NCBI GenBank assembly: GCA_963931925.1
Contig: OZ007569.1
Location: forward strand, 19,264,482 to 19,328,481
From: Onchidella celtica
Lineage: Eukaryota > Mollusca > Gastropoda > Systellommatophora > Onchidiidae
Reading direction: 5' to 3'
Length of the DNA stretch: 64,000 bases
In this document: positions 1 to 33,528 of the stretch, in pieces
How the letters are laid out: every line of letters begins with the position of its first letter
Numbering within the stretch: the stretch's first letter is position 1
Notes under the pieces: generated by a model
Told to the model about the DNA's origin: nothing
What the model saw: the letters and a program-made list of their open reading frames with translations, nothing else
Databases searched by the model: none
Translations under genes and position numbers: made by a program

Positions 1-2494
1 CTGGGAGTAAGGTGGACAGCAGACTGAACATAGTGCGGTTGAACCGTTCGCACTGGCCGTTGCCTTGTGGATGATAAGCGGTGGTGCGGGACTTGGTGAT
101 GCCATAGTGGCTGCAGAGCTGGCGTACCACTTCAGCCTCGAACTGCCGTCCCTGGTCGGAATGTAGCCTCTCTGGAACCCCATAGTGGACAATCCACGAG
201 TGAATGAGGTGGCGAACAACTGTCGCTGCTGTCTGGTCCTTGGTTGGCACTGCTACTGTCCACTTGGTGAAAACATCTGTCATGACCAGTATGTTCTCGT
301 AGCCATCAGTAGTGGGCTCAATTTTTGCGAAGTCCATGGCCACAATTTGCAAGGGGTGAGTGGCCACAAGATGACCAGTGGGTTTGGCAACACGGACAGG
401 GGGATGCTTAGATCGCTGGCACCGCTCGCACTGTTGGCAATACTGTTGAACCATACTGGTTTGGTCTGGCCAATAGGTCCGTTGTCGTATATGGGCGAGT
501 GTTCGCTCGGGGCCTTGATGTCCGGTGCCGTCGTGTGCAAACCTAATAGCAGTTTCACGATATTTGGATGGTAAAACTACCTGTTTTACTTCTCCGTGGA
601 CTGGGTCGAGAATCTTCCGCACTAGTATGCTGTCGTGGATGGAAAGCTTGTGCCACTGTTTCAGTATGGCGAGGGTGTCACTAGTTAGGTCTTTGCGCTC
701 TATGGCTGTGGGTTTTTGTTGCGCCCTTACTGCTCGGTAGACAACTTGGATGGCTGGATCATCTTCTTGGGCAGCTGCTAGGTCTTCGTTATTGAGGGAG
801 GGAATAAGGGCTTTGGCAGGAGACAGGTGCAGATGGTTCACAAACACCTCCTCTCCAACCGTGGTGGCAACTTCCAATGGGAGGTGTGTGGTAGACTGCA
901 GGCAGGCGGAAGCAATAGTTACCAATTCATCAGCGTCCTCGTCGGGTGGTGCCGGAAGGGGGTGTCGGGACAGAGCATCAGCATTCGCATTTTCCTTCCC
1001 CGAGCGGTACTTGATATCAAAGTTGAACATTGCGAGCTCAGCTATCCAGCGTTGTTCCACTGCACTGCGTTTGGAAGACAGAATGTGACTTAGGGGGTTG
1101 TTATCGGTGTATACGGTGAAGCAGTTGCCCAGCAAATATCCCCGGTATTTCTCGGTTATGGCCCACTTCATTGCTAGTAGTTCCAGCTTGTATGAACTGT
1201 ATCCACGCATCTTCCTCTCGTTGGGCCTCAATCCTCTGCTTACGTAAGAGATTACACGTCGTCGTCCGTCCTTCTCCTGGCTGAGGACAGCACCTAGACC
1301 TTCATGGCTAGCATCTACTTCCAAGACGAAAGGCTTGTCGAAATCAGGGTAGGCCAACATTACTGCGTCGCTGTAGAGGGCGTCTCGCAGTTCCAGGAAG
1401 GCTTGTCGGCATTCAGTCGTCCATAGCTCACCCAGTTTTTGGTGCTTCTTGTAGCTGCCTTGGTTCTGCTGGTTTGCCTTGCTGATGACTTCATGGAGGG
1501 GGCGGGCTATTCTGGCGAAATGCTTTATGAAACGACGGTAATAGCCTACCATCCCCAGAAAAGTCCTTAGGTCTCTCATGGTCTTCGGCATAGGATATTC
1601 CGTTATGGCGCGGACCTTGTCTTCATCAGTAGAGATCCCCTCATTCGAGATAGTGTGTCCTAGGAAGGGTACTGAAGAGCGGGCAAATGAGCACTTGTTG
1701 GGATTTAACCTGACGCCAATGGTGCGAGGTCGAGTGAAGACAGACTCCAGTCTCTCCAGATGTTCGGTAAGGGTTGGCGAAAAGACTAACAGGTCGTCCA
1801 GGTAGACCAGCAGTATCTTGAATATGAAGTCACTCATTGTGGACTGCATCAATCGCTGGAAGGTGGCCGGGGCGTTGCACAGACCAAAGGGCATCCTATT
1901 GTATTCGTACAGGCCAAAGGGGCAGATGAAAGCAGTCTTCTCTCGAGATTCTTCCGACATAGCAACTTGATGGTAACCACTGGCGAGGTCTAGGGTTGAG
2001 AAGAATTTTGAGCCACCCAGTATGTCTAAAGACTCGTCAATCCTGGGAAGTGGGAATGCGTCCTTCCTGGTTATGTTGTTCAGCTGGCGGTAGTCGACAC
2101 AGAGTCTCAGCTCGCCTGACTTCTTGCGGCAAACAACAATGGGTGAGGCATAGGGGCTACTACTTGGTTGGATCACGCCACGACGCAAGAGGTCCTCAAT
2201 ATGTTCTTGCACTTCCTTCAACTGAGATGGCGGGATCCTTCGGTATGGTTGGGAGACTGGCGTGTCATCCGTCACTACTATATTATGTTGCACTCTATCC
2301 GTATATCCCAGTTCAGCGTCCGTCCAGGCAAAGACATCTTGGTGTGTGACCAGTAAGTCCCTTAGCGTGGTTTGCTCGTGGTTGTTTAGGGTTGGGATTG
2401 AAACCATCTCGGTAAGCTTTTGTAGAGCCTCAGGTGTGGGGCCTTGTCTTGGTGGGTGATTAACGGGGGACCTCGGCGACTCGCAGTTGACGTG
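1..2494 (-). CDS. Ty3/gypsy pol: RT, RNase H, integrase (partial, runs off left edge)
   Basis: One minus-strand frame is open from about 2494 to base 1 (about 830 codons) and leaves the window, so its end is not seen. Reading right to left there is reverse transcriptase ([19 protein letters not shown] at 1793-1804), RNase H (VDASHEG, TDNNPL), the integrase HHCC zinc region (about 440-550) and the integrase core with Asp codons at 332-334 and 155-157 and Glu at 47-49, which gives the D-x35-E spacing. I checked that these codons share one frame. The order RT-RNase H-integrase is the usual Ty3/gypsy order, unlike the second LTR element in this window. The N-terminal part is cut by an inverted junction near 2495-2505. 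Protease and gag are not upstream on this strand. Catalytic residues look intact, so this copy is young or recently active. Confidence 0.9.
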
Positions 2495-2517
2495 GTTGAC
2501 ATGTACAGCAGGCCAGA
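2495..2517. other. Head-to-head junction between two retroelement pieces
   Basis: Left of here the minus strand reads pol. Right of here the plus strand reads gag from the middle of the protein. The 10-mer CAGCAGGCCA sits at 2506-2515 just inside the gag piece and recurs at 4208-4217, where the gag N-terminal piece ends. The shared 10-mer is therefore a candidate breakpoint homology for the rearrangement. Confidence 0.6.
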
Positions 2518-3256
2518 ACTCTCCGAGGACCGCCGCCTCACCATCCTTCTAAACAGCGTCGGCCCCGAGGTGAGGGCGGAACTCAAGTGCCACCCCCGGG
2601 AGGTGCAGCGAGATCCCGAGAGAGCTCTCCAGTGTATACTGGAGGCTTTCGGAGAACACCGGTCACCCAGCGACCTGTTCATAGCCCTGAGCCAGTGCCG
2701 CCAACGACCAGGGGAGACGGTGAGGGGCTTCTCCCATCGGCTGAGGGATATGTTCGACGCCCTTACCAAGCGCCAGTCTGCCCTGAGGGAGCCCATATAT
2801 GAAGAGAGCATCCTGAGGGACATCTTCATGGGGGCCCTCTCAAGCGAATCGCTCACGGCCCAGCTCCGTGAATACAGGTTCCAGCATCCAGATGCCACCT
2901 TCCTGGACATCCGGAACACTGCCATCCGCTGGTATGACGACAGGGGACACCCCGACAGCCACGTCCAAGCCATTGCGACCAGGGCTGACAACAGGCCACC
3001 CCAACACTCCGCCGCCGCCACTGCTAACACCAGCGACCGGGCCATCGCTGATCTCAACGGCAGGCTGGAGAAAATGGAAGCTCTCCTGTCTCAGTTGGCT
3101 GAGGAGGAGCCACTCGGCCACCGGAGAAGGAGGACGAGGGGGCAACGATCTGAGAGGGGACCAGGAGCCTGTTTCCAGTGTGGACGACAGGGACACTTCG
3201 CAAAGGACTGCCGCCGCTATCCACGCAAGCCACAGGGGGAAGGGCGACCCCTGTAG
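2506..3256 (+). pseudogene. Ty3/gypsy gag, N-terminally truncated, with zinc knuckle
   Basis: This is the capsid/nucleocapsid part of a gypsy gag polyprotein. The frame reads [16 protein letters not shown] and later ends with a CCHC knuckle, CFQCGRQGHFAKDC (about 3169-3210), followed by a short basic tail. The protein would package element RNA into cytoplasmic particles. An ATG at 2444 precedes the frame, but it lies in the complement of the pol piece, so it is not the native start. The gag N-terminus instead sits downstream at 4029-4217. The protease frame overlaps the end in the -1 frame, as expected for gag-pro frameshifting in this class. It is broken by rearrangement but otherwise free of stops. 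Confidence 0.8.
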
Positions 3257-3891
3257 ACCAGAGTCCGGCTACAGATGGGTCAAGTGAGGACTCATTCACA
3301 CGACGAGCGGTTGGGGAGCTCCCTGCCAGGACGGTACAGTTGAATGGAATACCAGTCACTGGGACCATCGATACCGGATCACAAGTCACGACTGTCACCT
3401 CGGCGATCTACCAGCGGCACTTCAAGGGAAAATTGCAGAGGCCCACTCAACACTACCAACTGACCGCGGCGAATGGACTCAGCATTCCATATGAGGGGTA
3501 CATGGTTGCTGATGTGACAGTGGATGGACAGACAGCCCAAGATCGAATGGTCTTCGTCCTGAGTGGGGACGGTCCTGCCCTGAATTCGTGCCTGATAGGG
3601 ATGAATGTCCTAAACCATCTGGATGTAACCTTGCCCTCACCAAACTCCTCACAACAGCAGCACCCCTACGCTAGAGCCCCCAAGCAAGCCACGGTGATAC
3701 CAGCTCGCACCGTCAAGACAGTAGTAGCAACAGGAGGCAATACCCGAAACCAAGAGACGGTAATTTTAGAAGCGATAGTAGATGGTCCACGCCGAGGCTT
3801 GGCTGTTCTGACAACCTATGTGACTCCAATAGATGGGAAGCTGAAGGTTCTAGTCATGAATGAGACGGCAGCAGAACCCTGTGTTTGTTAA
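3178..3891 (+). pseudogene. Retropepsin (aspartic protease) frame of the gypsy element
   Basis: This 237-residue frame starts inside the gag zinc-knuckle region and is in the -1 frame relative to gag. The core is VTGTIDTGSQVTTV with the catalytic DTG at residues 65-67. It belongs to retroviral-type aspartic proteases, which cleave gag-pol. In related elements the frame continues past the protease toward RT. Here it ends abruptly after a Val-Met-Asn-Glu stretch and the DNA changes to leader-like sequence, so the join to pol is missing. The missing RT part is on the opposite strand at 1-2494, although I cannot prove that it comes from the same insertion. Confidence 0.8.
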
Positions 3892-4028
3892 TCCTGTGTA
3901 TCCTTAAGGGAGTTACTATTGAACCCACGCAGTAACCACATTAGCCACTCGTAGTTCATCCAACATTTTCTGGTGTCAAGAAGTGGGATACACAGAAGGG
4001 TTAGTTTGTAAGTCTAGAAAGCCCAACC
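3892..4028 (+). other. LTR end, primer-binding-site-like sequence and leader
   Basis: A 20-base stretch beginning TGGTGTCAAGAAGTGGG at 3971-3990 looks like a retroelement primer binding site: it starts with TGG and sits shortly upstream of the gag start at 4029. The preceding 80 bases would then be the end of a 5' LTR. Its position after the protease frame, instead of before gag, supports a circularly permuted or rearranged copy. Confidence 0.45.
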
Positions 4029-4226
4029 ATGCCACGAACAACAGGAAGCCGAAGTTCAGATGAGGAACAACCCCCCGCACCACCGCCAATGCCAACACAG
4101 CCCTACATTATAATGGCAGCAGAGCAGCCGAGGATCGACACATTCTACGGCGACATGGGGAGAGGAGGTGCAGAGAGGTTTGAGGGACAGCTCCGGGCCT
4201 GTTGGTCCAGCAGGCCATCCTCATAG
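4029..4226 (+). pseudogene. Ty3/gypsy gag N-terminal fragment
   Basis: This 65-residue frame begins at an ATG directly after the leader. It is proline-rich at first and then reads RIDTFYGDMGRGGAERF, the usual start of gag proteins of this gypsy group. It breaks off at 4208-4217, at the same 10-mer where the plus-strand gag C-terminal piece begins (2506-2515). The two pieces therefore look like the front and back of one gag, swapped in order. Confidence 0.6.
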
Positions 4227-6125
4227 GCCCACTCCCATTATTAGTACTAACCCGCCCCAGGGCTATTGTATTGGTTACTTCCCTTCCCAATCGATACTGA
4301 AGGGTCATGCCCTTTGACCTTAGCCGCGGAGCTATGCCGCCAGGCTAACATGTGTGTGACACACCACTAGATACATAAAGTAATGTGTACATTCCTTAAA
4401 ATGAAACTGTCCTTCACACACTTACGAAACTCATATAGAAGCATAATACATCTGGATAACTATAATGCATGCACATGATATATATATATATATGTCGGCG
4501 AGACTCATTGCAACATGTGTAGACTCACTGAAACATTGTTCATCCACCGCCGCACATAGAACAATCCTGGGGCTCACCCATGTGAGGCCCAACTAATATT
4601 ATACATCTCCAATACATGTAATTACTCACACATCTTAAACACTAAACACGCAATCACAATCACACTGCTCTCTATAGCATAGTGGTACTGGCAAGGTACA
4701 CAAATACCCGTAATACAATCAAGCGTATAGTGCCGCTCGCTGTAACATAAGCCATCCACATTAACATGTCAGGAAATCCTCACTGCCCACCACAACAAGG
4801 CAATGCTACACATACACTATATATAGGCACACAAGCAAATCGTGATAGCTTGGTTAGCGAGCCATCATTATCATCTAGCACCGCAAACGTTAACTTTGAC
4901 AATAAAGTCACAATATCAAGACACTGTACTGCAAAGCGCATCTTACACGAATAATGACAATGGCAATTACCGTGGAGCCGGACTCATAATGGTCTCTATA
5001 GATCAGCATTCTCTACGCGGCATCCAAGAAAAGGGGGGGGGGGTGCGCAAATTAAGTCACTTCTAATATAATAGTCTCCAACTTACCCAAAGTTTCTCCG
5101 GGTCCTGTGCTACCGCTACATGCCTTATGGGGCGGGGTGGCGATGGCAAGCGTCGGCAAGCCTCTGAGCTGCTACGGGCCCGGGTTGCTGGGCTGGGTTC
5201 ACTGTGCTGTCGGCTCTTGTCTCCTGCGTCTATGATGGAGTGTGTTGACCACTCGAACCGCATCTTATTTATGAGCCCGCGCGGACGTCCGAGAGAGCTA
5301 TTACGTAGCCCGTGTTGCACAAGTGAAAGGCTCGGACATGGAGTCCAGCCCGACAACATAACCGGTTAGGGTCCTAACACAATCGAATTTACAGTACGGT
5401 TAAAAGGGTGCACACAAAAGTCAATTAGGTATCCCAGTAAACTGCAGAAATTACTCTAACGACCCCTCCAGCAATAATTGAATAAATTTGACCCAGGTTG
5501 GATTTATCGGGGATAACATGCGTCTAACTCATAGTTTGCTTTAAATCCGAGACCCTCTTATTAATTATTTCAATAGGATATGTGCATCAAAGTACAACAA
5601 AATTGGTACCATTATAAAGTAGAAACTTGCTGCTAAAATTCTAACTGACTACTTATACCAGAAACCCGGTAATAGTTTTAATATAAATTTTCAAAGTGTC
5701 AGGACTAACAACATTCGACAATTTTGTGCGGGATACTTTCGTCCATTAATACGACGTATCTCCATTGATAACAAACGTTATCATGAGTACCCATTTTGTA
5801 CCGATAGGGTATTGTCTACTCTCAAAAATGAATTCGGGTTCCCGTCTTTCTGTCGGTGGATAACAACGAGTGAGCGAGTTGTAAGAAACTCAAAGCCATG
5901 ATATAAGAGTTGGAAGCCCGGTACATTTCCAACTGACCAATCAAAATGCGCGCTTTTCACCGTGATGTGAATAACGGGTCCCGCGCTAGTATTACAAGGG
6001 AAATAATCCAATTAATGGTACTCGGCCAAGTGTCCATAAACTACTATGAGTGGCCGTCCCTCACTCACGCACCAGAGTTACCATGAAAGCACACTAAAAT
6101 TAAAAGTCGTTCATCCTCTCACATA
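4227..6125. other. No gene recognised; probable decayed retroelement flank
   Basis: No coding frame is convincing here. There is a short TA microsatellite (about 4477-4493) and a G run near 5033-5041. The stretch 5090-5370 is GC-richer than its surroundings. Part of it may be LTR sequence of the rearranged gypsy element, but I see no clean terminal repeat. Confidence 0.4.
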
Positions 6126-6567
6126 AGGAAAATTCTATGAAAAGTAGACAAATAATACAAATGGACCCCATGTCAGCAAAATACAAGGATGCTGGACAAT
6201 AAAGTGATAGAATATGAGGGTGAAAAACATTTACTAGTATCTAAAGTATGATCTAGGGATGTCCAGTCCCGACCAAACCAACCAGTCAAAAATAGGCCAG
6301 TGGTAATAGTTTTACTCCTAGAATGCATGACAAGATCTTTGCTCACAATACCTGTTTTTTATATCGCTCAACTTGTTCCCTTGCCAATGGTTCCAACTCA
6401 ATTCCATCAGCTCCATAAATTTCTTTTGCAATGGTCTCAATTTTGGCTTCAATGCTTTCCCGTAAGGGAAAAATGCAAAGCATCCATGCAAATAGATGTC
6501 TCATTTGCAAAATATCACATATTTCACAATCCCCTGATCCAGAATGCAAGCATGGGTGAAGGTGAAC
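6126..6567 (-). repeat. Segmental duplicate of MTHFD1 exon 22 and flanking introns
   Basis: About 440 bases match 15518-15954 in the same orientation with only scattered differences, in the intronic flanks as well as the exon. Similarity stops sharply at both ends. It lies outside the gene, about 4 kb past the MTHFD1 stop codon. Confidence 0.9.
6352..6459 (-). pseudogene. Dead copy of MTHFD1 exon 22
   Basis: This 108-base copy matches the functional exon at 15736-15843. The donor side (CAG|GTATTG) is preserved. The acceptor AG of the real exon (CTACAG) reads TTACGG here, so the copy should not be spliced. The coding sequence itself is still open, which suggests a recent duplication. An open frame on the plus strand here (6300-6650) is only its antisense shadow. 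Confidence 0.85.
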
Positions 6568-6656
6568 TCACACGGCTTAACACATTAACCATGCAAAAGG
6601 AAGTATATTTTGTCAGAGGAAGGATTGAACTTTATTTTGATGTAGGATAAATGACA

Positions 6657-7269
6657 TGTAGCACCTGCAAGCTACCCCTTGCCCTTCCCCGTTTTGCTGG
6701 TCATACTGGCGACTGAGCACATGTGTGTTCACTTCTTTGTTCCTTTTTTTTTTTTATTGTTGACGTTCGCCAGAGTGACCTTGCCCTCCCTTCCTTGTGA
6801 GTAGTTTTTTTCCTGGCTCGGTTGTTGACCCTTTTGGTAAACATTGGTATGTTCCTGAACATTCCATAAGGTCGTAGAACTAGATGTTTACGCCAGATTT
6901 GGCCTCGAGTGATGTAACCTGGTGACGTATCGATACGTGATTGGTTAGTTTGTGTGTTTCGGACGAGGGCAAAGGTTAGATTAATTTCGGGAATTTTCTA
7001 CAGAAATATCTATATATATAGACCCATGTAAGGGGTTGGTTGGTGAGTGAAAACCTCGAGTGGCGTAGGATAGTTAGTTGTTCGCTGGTGCCTTCCTAGT
7101 ATTTTATTGTTCAGTATACAGTTATTAAACTTTAGTATTACTTAATCGATCGTCGGATCTCGTGTTTATTTTTTCTACAGCTGTAATAGTTTCGTTTTCT
7201 AAAGGCTTGTAGTTAGATCAACTAATTCCCCCCCTACTTTAACGTGCTAGAACAATCTCAGCTGTTACA
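6657..7269 (+). mobile_element. Probable solo LTR (613 bp)
   Basis: The segment starts TGTAGCACC and ends GCTGTTACA, the TG...CA form of LTR ends. Flanking pentamers are TGACA (6652-6656) and AGACA (7270-7274), four of five identical, as expected for an aged 5-bp target duplication. Inside are a TATA-like stretch (about 7007-7020) and a late TTATTAAAC that could serve in polyadenylation. No internal coding region adjoins it. The family is not identified. Confidence 0.55.
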
Positions 7270-10200
7270 AGACATTTCACATAAATACACAGCAGTAATA
7301 GCCTTGTAGTGTTGGCCTAAAATTATGCCAAAACGGGATTTCGCCCCTTTAGCGGTCCAGTTTGGACTACCAACTGTAACATGGCAGACTAGCCAATGTT
7401 GAGGTTTTCAGTGAGAATATTTTTTTATATCTCTTGCTATTTATTTGTATTTGAATACACCAAAACTGTGCGCATCTGGCTTGAAATCTCAGTTCTATAA
7501 AACATTCCCCGGCCAAGTGTGTTATTTCATATTAATTAAACGTGTAAATTATCACTTGGTTCTGATGCCCCAAGGCAAAGTTTCTCAAATTCATATAGCA
7601 TGTGTTATTGACAGTCTCCTAGTTTTCATATTATTATTTGTACTTTTGCCTATCATTAGTTTCATCTGAGAAAAGTTATATATTTCATTATCTGCCTACA
7701 CATGTCTATGTCGTTGAACTTCCAAAATTGTTTTATATGGAGTTAATGGCAGATTTATTTGCCATTTTGAGGGCCGCATGGTAAACAAGGATAACCTAAC
7801 TTTTATATTAAAAAAAGTTGAGGTATTTGGCTTGCTTGTAGCCTTGACAGCTCACAGGTTGTATATTAAGTTGAGGGTTAAATTCTGAAAGCTAAGGGTT
7901 AAAAAACATTAAAATATTGTAGCTATTAAGTTCGATACAGAGAGTTTTTCAGTTCTTGCCTCTCGAAAGGGATTCGAGTTGTGATAGTTTACTTTGCGGC
8001 CCTTGATTTGTTCCCAATGAATTTACTCAAGAACAATGTACATCTCTACGTGTCTGTGTTCATAACATTTTATCACAACATTTTCGCATACATATTATTT
8101 TTGTTCAAGTCTTATAGACATAGACCCATGGAGTAGATCTAACTAAAAAGCATGAAACTCTTAATAAAAGTATTAAACTGTAAAGTTGTGGACTTGTGTG
8201 TTAAATGTCAGAAGCATCTGAGACATCTCATACATTCACTATATTTTTTCTACTACTATAAGATTCCGTCATTCCATGGTACTCTTCAGGGGAGAAACAA
8301 CTGTCTGTCAGAGTACCATCAAATTGTGGAGAAATACAAAACAATACAAAGTTACTGATCACACAAGACAACACAGTAACCACAATTGCAAATCACATTT
8401 TAAGCTATAATAGTATAATGAACTCTTTACACGTTTCGTATTTTTTATTCATTTCCTTACACGCTCAATTAACAAATATCTGTAATAATGTAGATAATAT
8501 GCACCTATTTCCATTGCCCATGTAAATTTATTATGGCATCTGTTTATGAAAGAAAAATATTTATGAAATGAAAACCAGGAAACATGCTTGGTCAGTAGAT
8601 GAACATAAATCAAGTGTGATGAAACAAATAATGAAATGCAACCACCACATTCTTCAGAAAAATTTAATACACATACCACTTCAAAGCACTGTTTGTCTGT
8701 GATCCCTCACAACAGAAATAACAAGATACTTTTAAAAAGATCTGCAGCAAATCCTCTCGTAAATGATTAAAATAGTATGTCATACATAAAGCAAAATTAA
8801 CTTTCCGAAGGCACAAAAAAATTCAAAGCATACTGATCTTTTTTAGGATGCTTTTTGCACATACAACATAAAGTGCACTGCACTGCTGTTGCCTCTTCAG
8901 TTGTAGCCATATAATGGGTAAACTGTTCAGTTTTTACTTTTGATTTTCATCCTTCAAAGACAAAATGCATGTATGCTGTCTTCCTCAGTACACATTCTCT
9001 CACAACACTTTTTTTAGAACAGGTTAACTTCAGATAAATTGACTATCGATCATTCACTGATTTCATTGTGTAGTCATTGGGCTATCTCCGTGCAACATCT
9101 TAAATTCTTTTAAGCTAAAGGACATCAGTTGCACAAGGGATAAAAAAGCAGGTTACTGATTTGCCCTTACATATCTATACATCATTATGATGGACTGATT
9201 ACCACATCATCTACACACGGACATTTGTCCAAACAATACACTTCTTTGGTTCAAACATCTAACTTGAATAGTACAATATGAACATTAAATTTTGATCATT
9301 TGTAGATATTACAAGTTAATTTTTCCTCTGAAAAGAAGACAGATCAATATTCTGTACTAGTACCAGTGTTCTGAGAGGAACTGCAGAGATTTTAATACAT
9401 CAATGAATAATGCTTCTCCAAATTGGCACAATTTAGATTTTCATGAAATATTTCTGGAAAAAATAATAAAATTCTGAGTTCAGTGCCCAGTCCACACTTT
9501 TCCTACCGTACTACAAGAACAAAGCATCAAATATGAATATTTTGATCTTCATCTTGTGTTGTTAATCAAATCATGGTTCCTTAAAACCAAAATGACACAC
9601 AAAGATATAAGATTAAAGAAAAGCTGCATTATAAAAAAAAAGAAACAAAACAAATCGTTACGGATAACAAAAACAAATTTCTCTCCAAGTGAATGACGTT
9701 TAAATGATTTTCTCAAACATGATCAAAAATGACTTGTAGCAAAAATGCATGTGTAACTATTTGCTATATATGAACAATTTTTAAGTTCTCACAAAAATGA
9801 GAAGATCCAATACATTTGTAAATGCTTCAACAAATAAAGTAAGTTAATAAGAAATTTGTGGTTTAAGTTGATATAAAATAACATATAGTAACAGGCAACA
9901 ACTGAAATCATAAAGTGTAATGACTTTCAACAGTTTCACAATAACGAGTACTATGTTGGTGCTAAAACATAACATCATTGTATCTGAACAATCCTCTAAT
10001 TTGCTAATACTTGCCTTTGTGGGAGTAAAGACTCAAATTACATGTATGTCTTTCACTACTAACAATTGGTCACTGTAAAGAAAAGGTGGGCCGTCCCATG
10101 TTTTTCCTATTGTCCAAGTAATTGGTTCTATACACAGACACTGACTCAATTTTGATAAAAATATCTATTGTAGTCTTGTTCTTGTTTGGTGCATATTTTT

Positions 10201-10703
10201 AACATGAAATTTTTGCTTTCATAAGTCATTAAAATCTCCAGGAGCAAAGGGCAACAGCCCTCACTTTTTCAAAACATAGCAAATGTGGGATGGCCCACTC
10301 TTGCTCTAAGGCAATCATTCAGTTTACCATCTTAACATCCAACATGAAGGAGCAAAGAAGAGATCTAATGTTAATTGCACTGCAATACTGCACTAAGACC
10401 AAGGAGGAAATGCCCTGGGAAAAATTAACAACAAAACTCTCTCTCAATTAGGCACTATTATTGCAAAAATTTAAATTCCATAACAGAAATATAAAGGAAT
10501 GCACATACTGTCTTCTAAGCAATTTGTTACAAGAAAGCCTTATTCTTTCATACAACTGGAACAATGAACTGAATATCCATATGGAAGACAGGATACCCAC
10601 AACTATGTTCCTTTCTCATAAAGGAAACGATGAATTTGAATGTGTCAGTACATTCAGATCTTGCAGTCGCCTCAGGTTCCCACTTGAAAAGGTCTTGGTA
10701 ACT
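7270..10703. other. 3' flank and probable 3' UTR of MTHFD1
   Basis: This AT-rich stretch lies downstream of the MTHFD1 stop on the minus strand. No coding frame is credible. Minus-strand AATAAA hexamers occur in the 8445-8532 area and could be polyadenylation signals, but the transcript end cannot be placed from sequence alone. Confidence 0.4.
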
Positions 10704-32592
<21,889 letters not shown>

Positions 32593-32940
32593 GATGAACC
32601 CGTGATGTGTCCTCCAACTGAACTTTCACTTAACATAGGCTAGGCCCTATGCTATGAACACCGATGGAGTTGTACGTGTAGGCTAACAACAGAAAGTTGA
32701 CACCGTGCTCGCGGTAAGGGGCAAACTACTCGGCTCACCTTTCTCAGTCCTCTCAGGTCAAGGCCAAACTGTTTGGCATGCAGCAGTGGGCTCCTGTAGT
32801 GGAATTTTACGCTCCCTTCGCACATTCTTCAAAAGTGATTCTCCGCCATGTGAATGCCAGGCGTTATCTTGTCTAGCTATTCTGGAAGAAGAAAATTGCA
32901 TCGTTTCCACGCAAGTAGCACCATAGAGTTTGCTCTGAAA
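32593..32940. promoter_or_regulatory. Putative bidirectional promoter between MTHFD1 and the THAP gene
   Basis: The two start codons face away from each other with only 348 bases between them. The segment is less AT-rich than its surroundings and has no repeat. Exact initiation sites and boxes cannot be called from sequence. Confidence 0.5.
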
Positions 32941-33528
32941 ATGAGCAAATTTAAGGGGAAATTGTGTGTTGTCTGCAGGGCAAGACAGCACAAACGCTCC
33001 AGCAATAAGGAAATCAGAGACCACGAAATAACATTCCATCGATTTCCAATGTCAAGACCTTCAATGGTTAAATTGTGGCTTACACAGTTAGGTAAACATG
33101 ACTTTCAGCCGACCAAGCATTCCATTGTGTGTAGCCGTCATTTCAAAGAAAGTGATCTTGACAACACTGGATTCCGGCGTATTTTAAAGAAAACAGCAGT
33201 TCCCTCCCTGTCACCTTTTCCTGATGAATTTCAAACCCAAACCAGCGAACAAAGACCTTTAATTTGCCATCCACTCTCGGACACAAAGACAAAGATAGTA
33301 AAGCCCGAACCAATTGCTGCTGAGACCATTCATATTGACCACTCTTATTTTAGTAGGCCTAATGACAACAAAATGCTTCAGGAGACTGTAACCTTTTCGA
33401 TAACAATCCCCAAAAATTCTAGTGTAAAACGAACATTGAGAAGGCGAGACCAGAAACAAAGAAGACTCGAAGATATGATTTTGAAATTAAAGGAAAAAAA
33501 TTTGAAACAGCTGCCAGGAAAATGTTAA
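32941..33528 (+). CDS. THAP-domain protein (195 aa; short or incomplete)
   Basis: The N-terminus is a full THAP zinc finger: CVVCRA, then FHRFP, then the conserved Trp in LWLTQL, then CSRHF (C2CH), followed by a basic stretch and AVPSLSPF matching the AVPTIF box. The C-terminal 35 residues are basic and helical (KRTLRRRDQKQRRLEDM), like the coiled coil after THAP domains in P-type and other THAP proteins. I chose the ATG at 32941 over the in-frame one at 32854 because THAP proteins begin a few residues before the first Cys. The frame stops at 33528, just before A-rich sequence. It may be a complete small DNA-binding protein, the first exon of a longer one, or a relic of a P-like element. No transposase domain follows. 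Confidence 0.75.
   Translation: MSKFKGKLCVVCRARQHKRSSNKEIRDHEITFHRFPMSRPSMVKLWLTQLGKHDFQPTKHSIVCSRHFKESDLDNTGFRRILKKTAVPSLSPFPDEFQTQTSEQRPLICHPLSDTKTKIVKPEPIAAETIHIDHSYFSRPNDNKMLQETVTFSITIPKNSSVKRTLRRRDQKQRRLEDMILKLKEKNLKQLPGKC

Noticed and set aside
2444..2505. ATG at 2444 as the start of gag
   Set aside because: This stretch is the complement of the pol N-terminal region; the true gag start resembles 4029 onward.
6300..6650. Plus-strand frames at 6300-6650 and 15639-15965 with shared protein sequence
   Set aside because: They are antisense shadows of MTHFD1 exon 22 and its duplicate, not a gene family.
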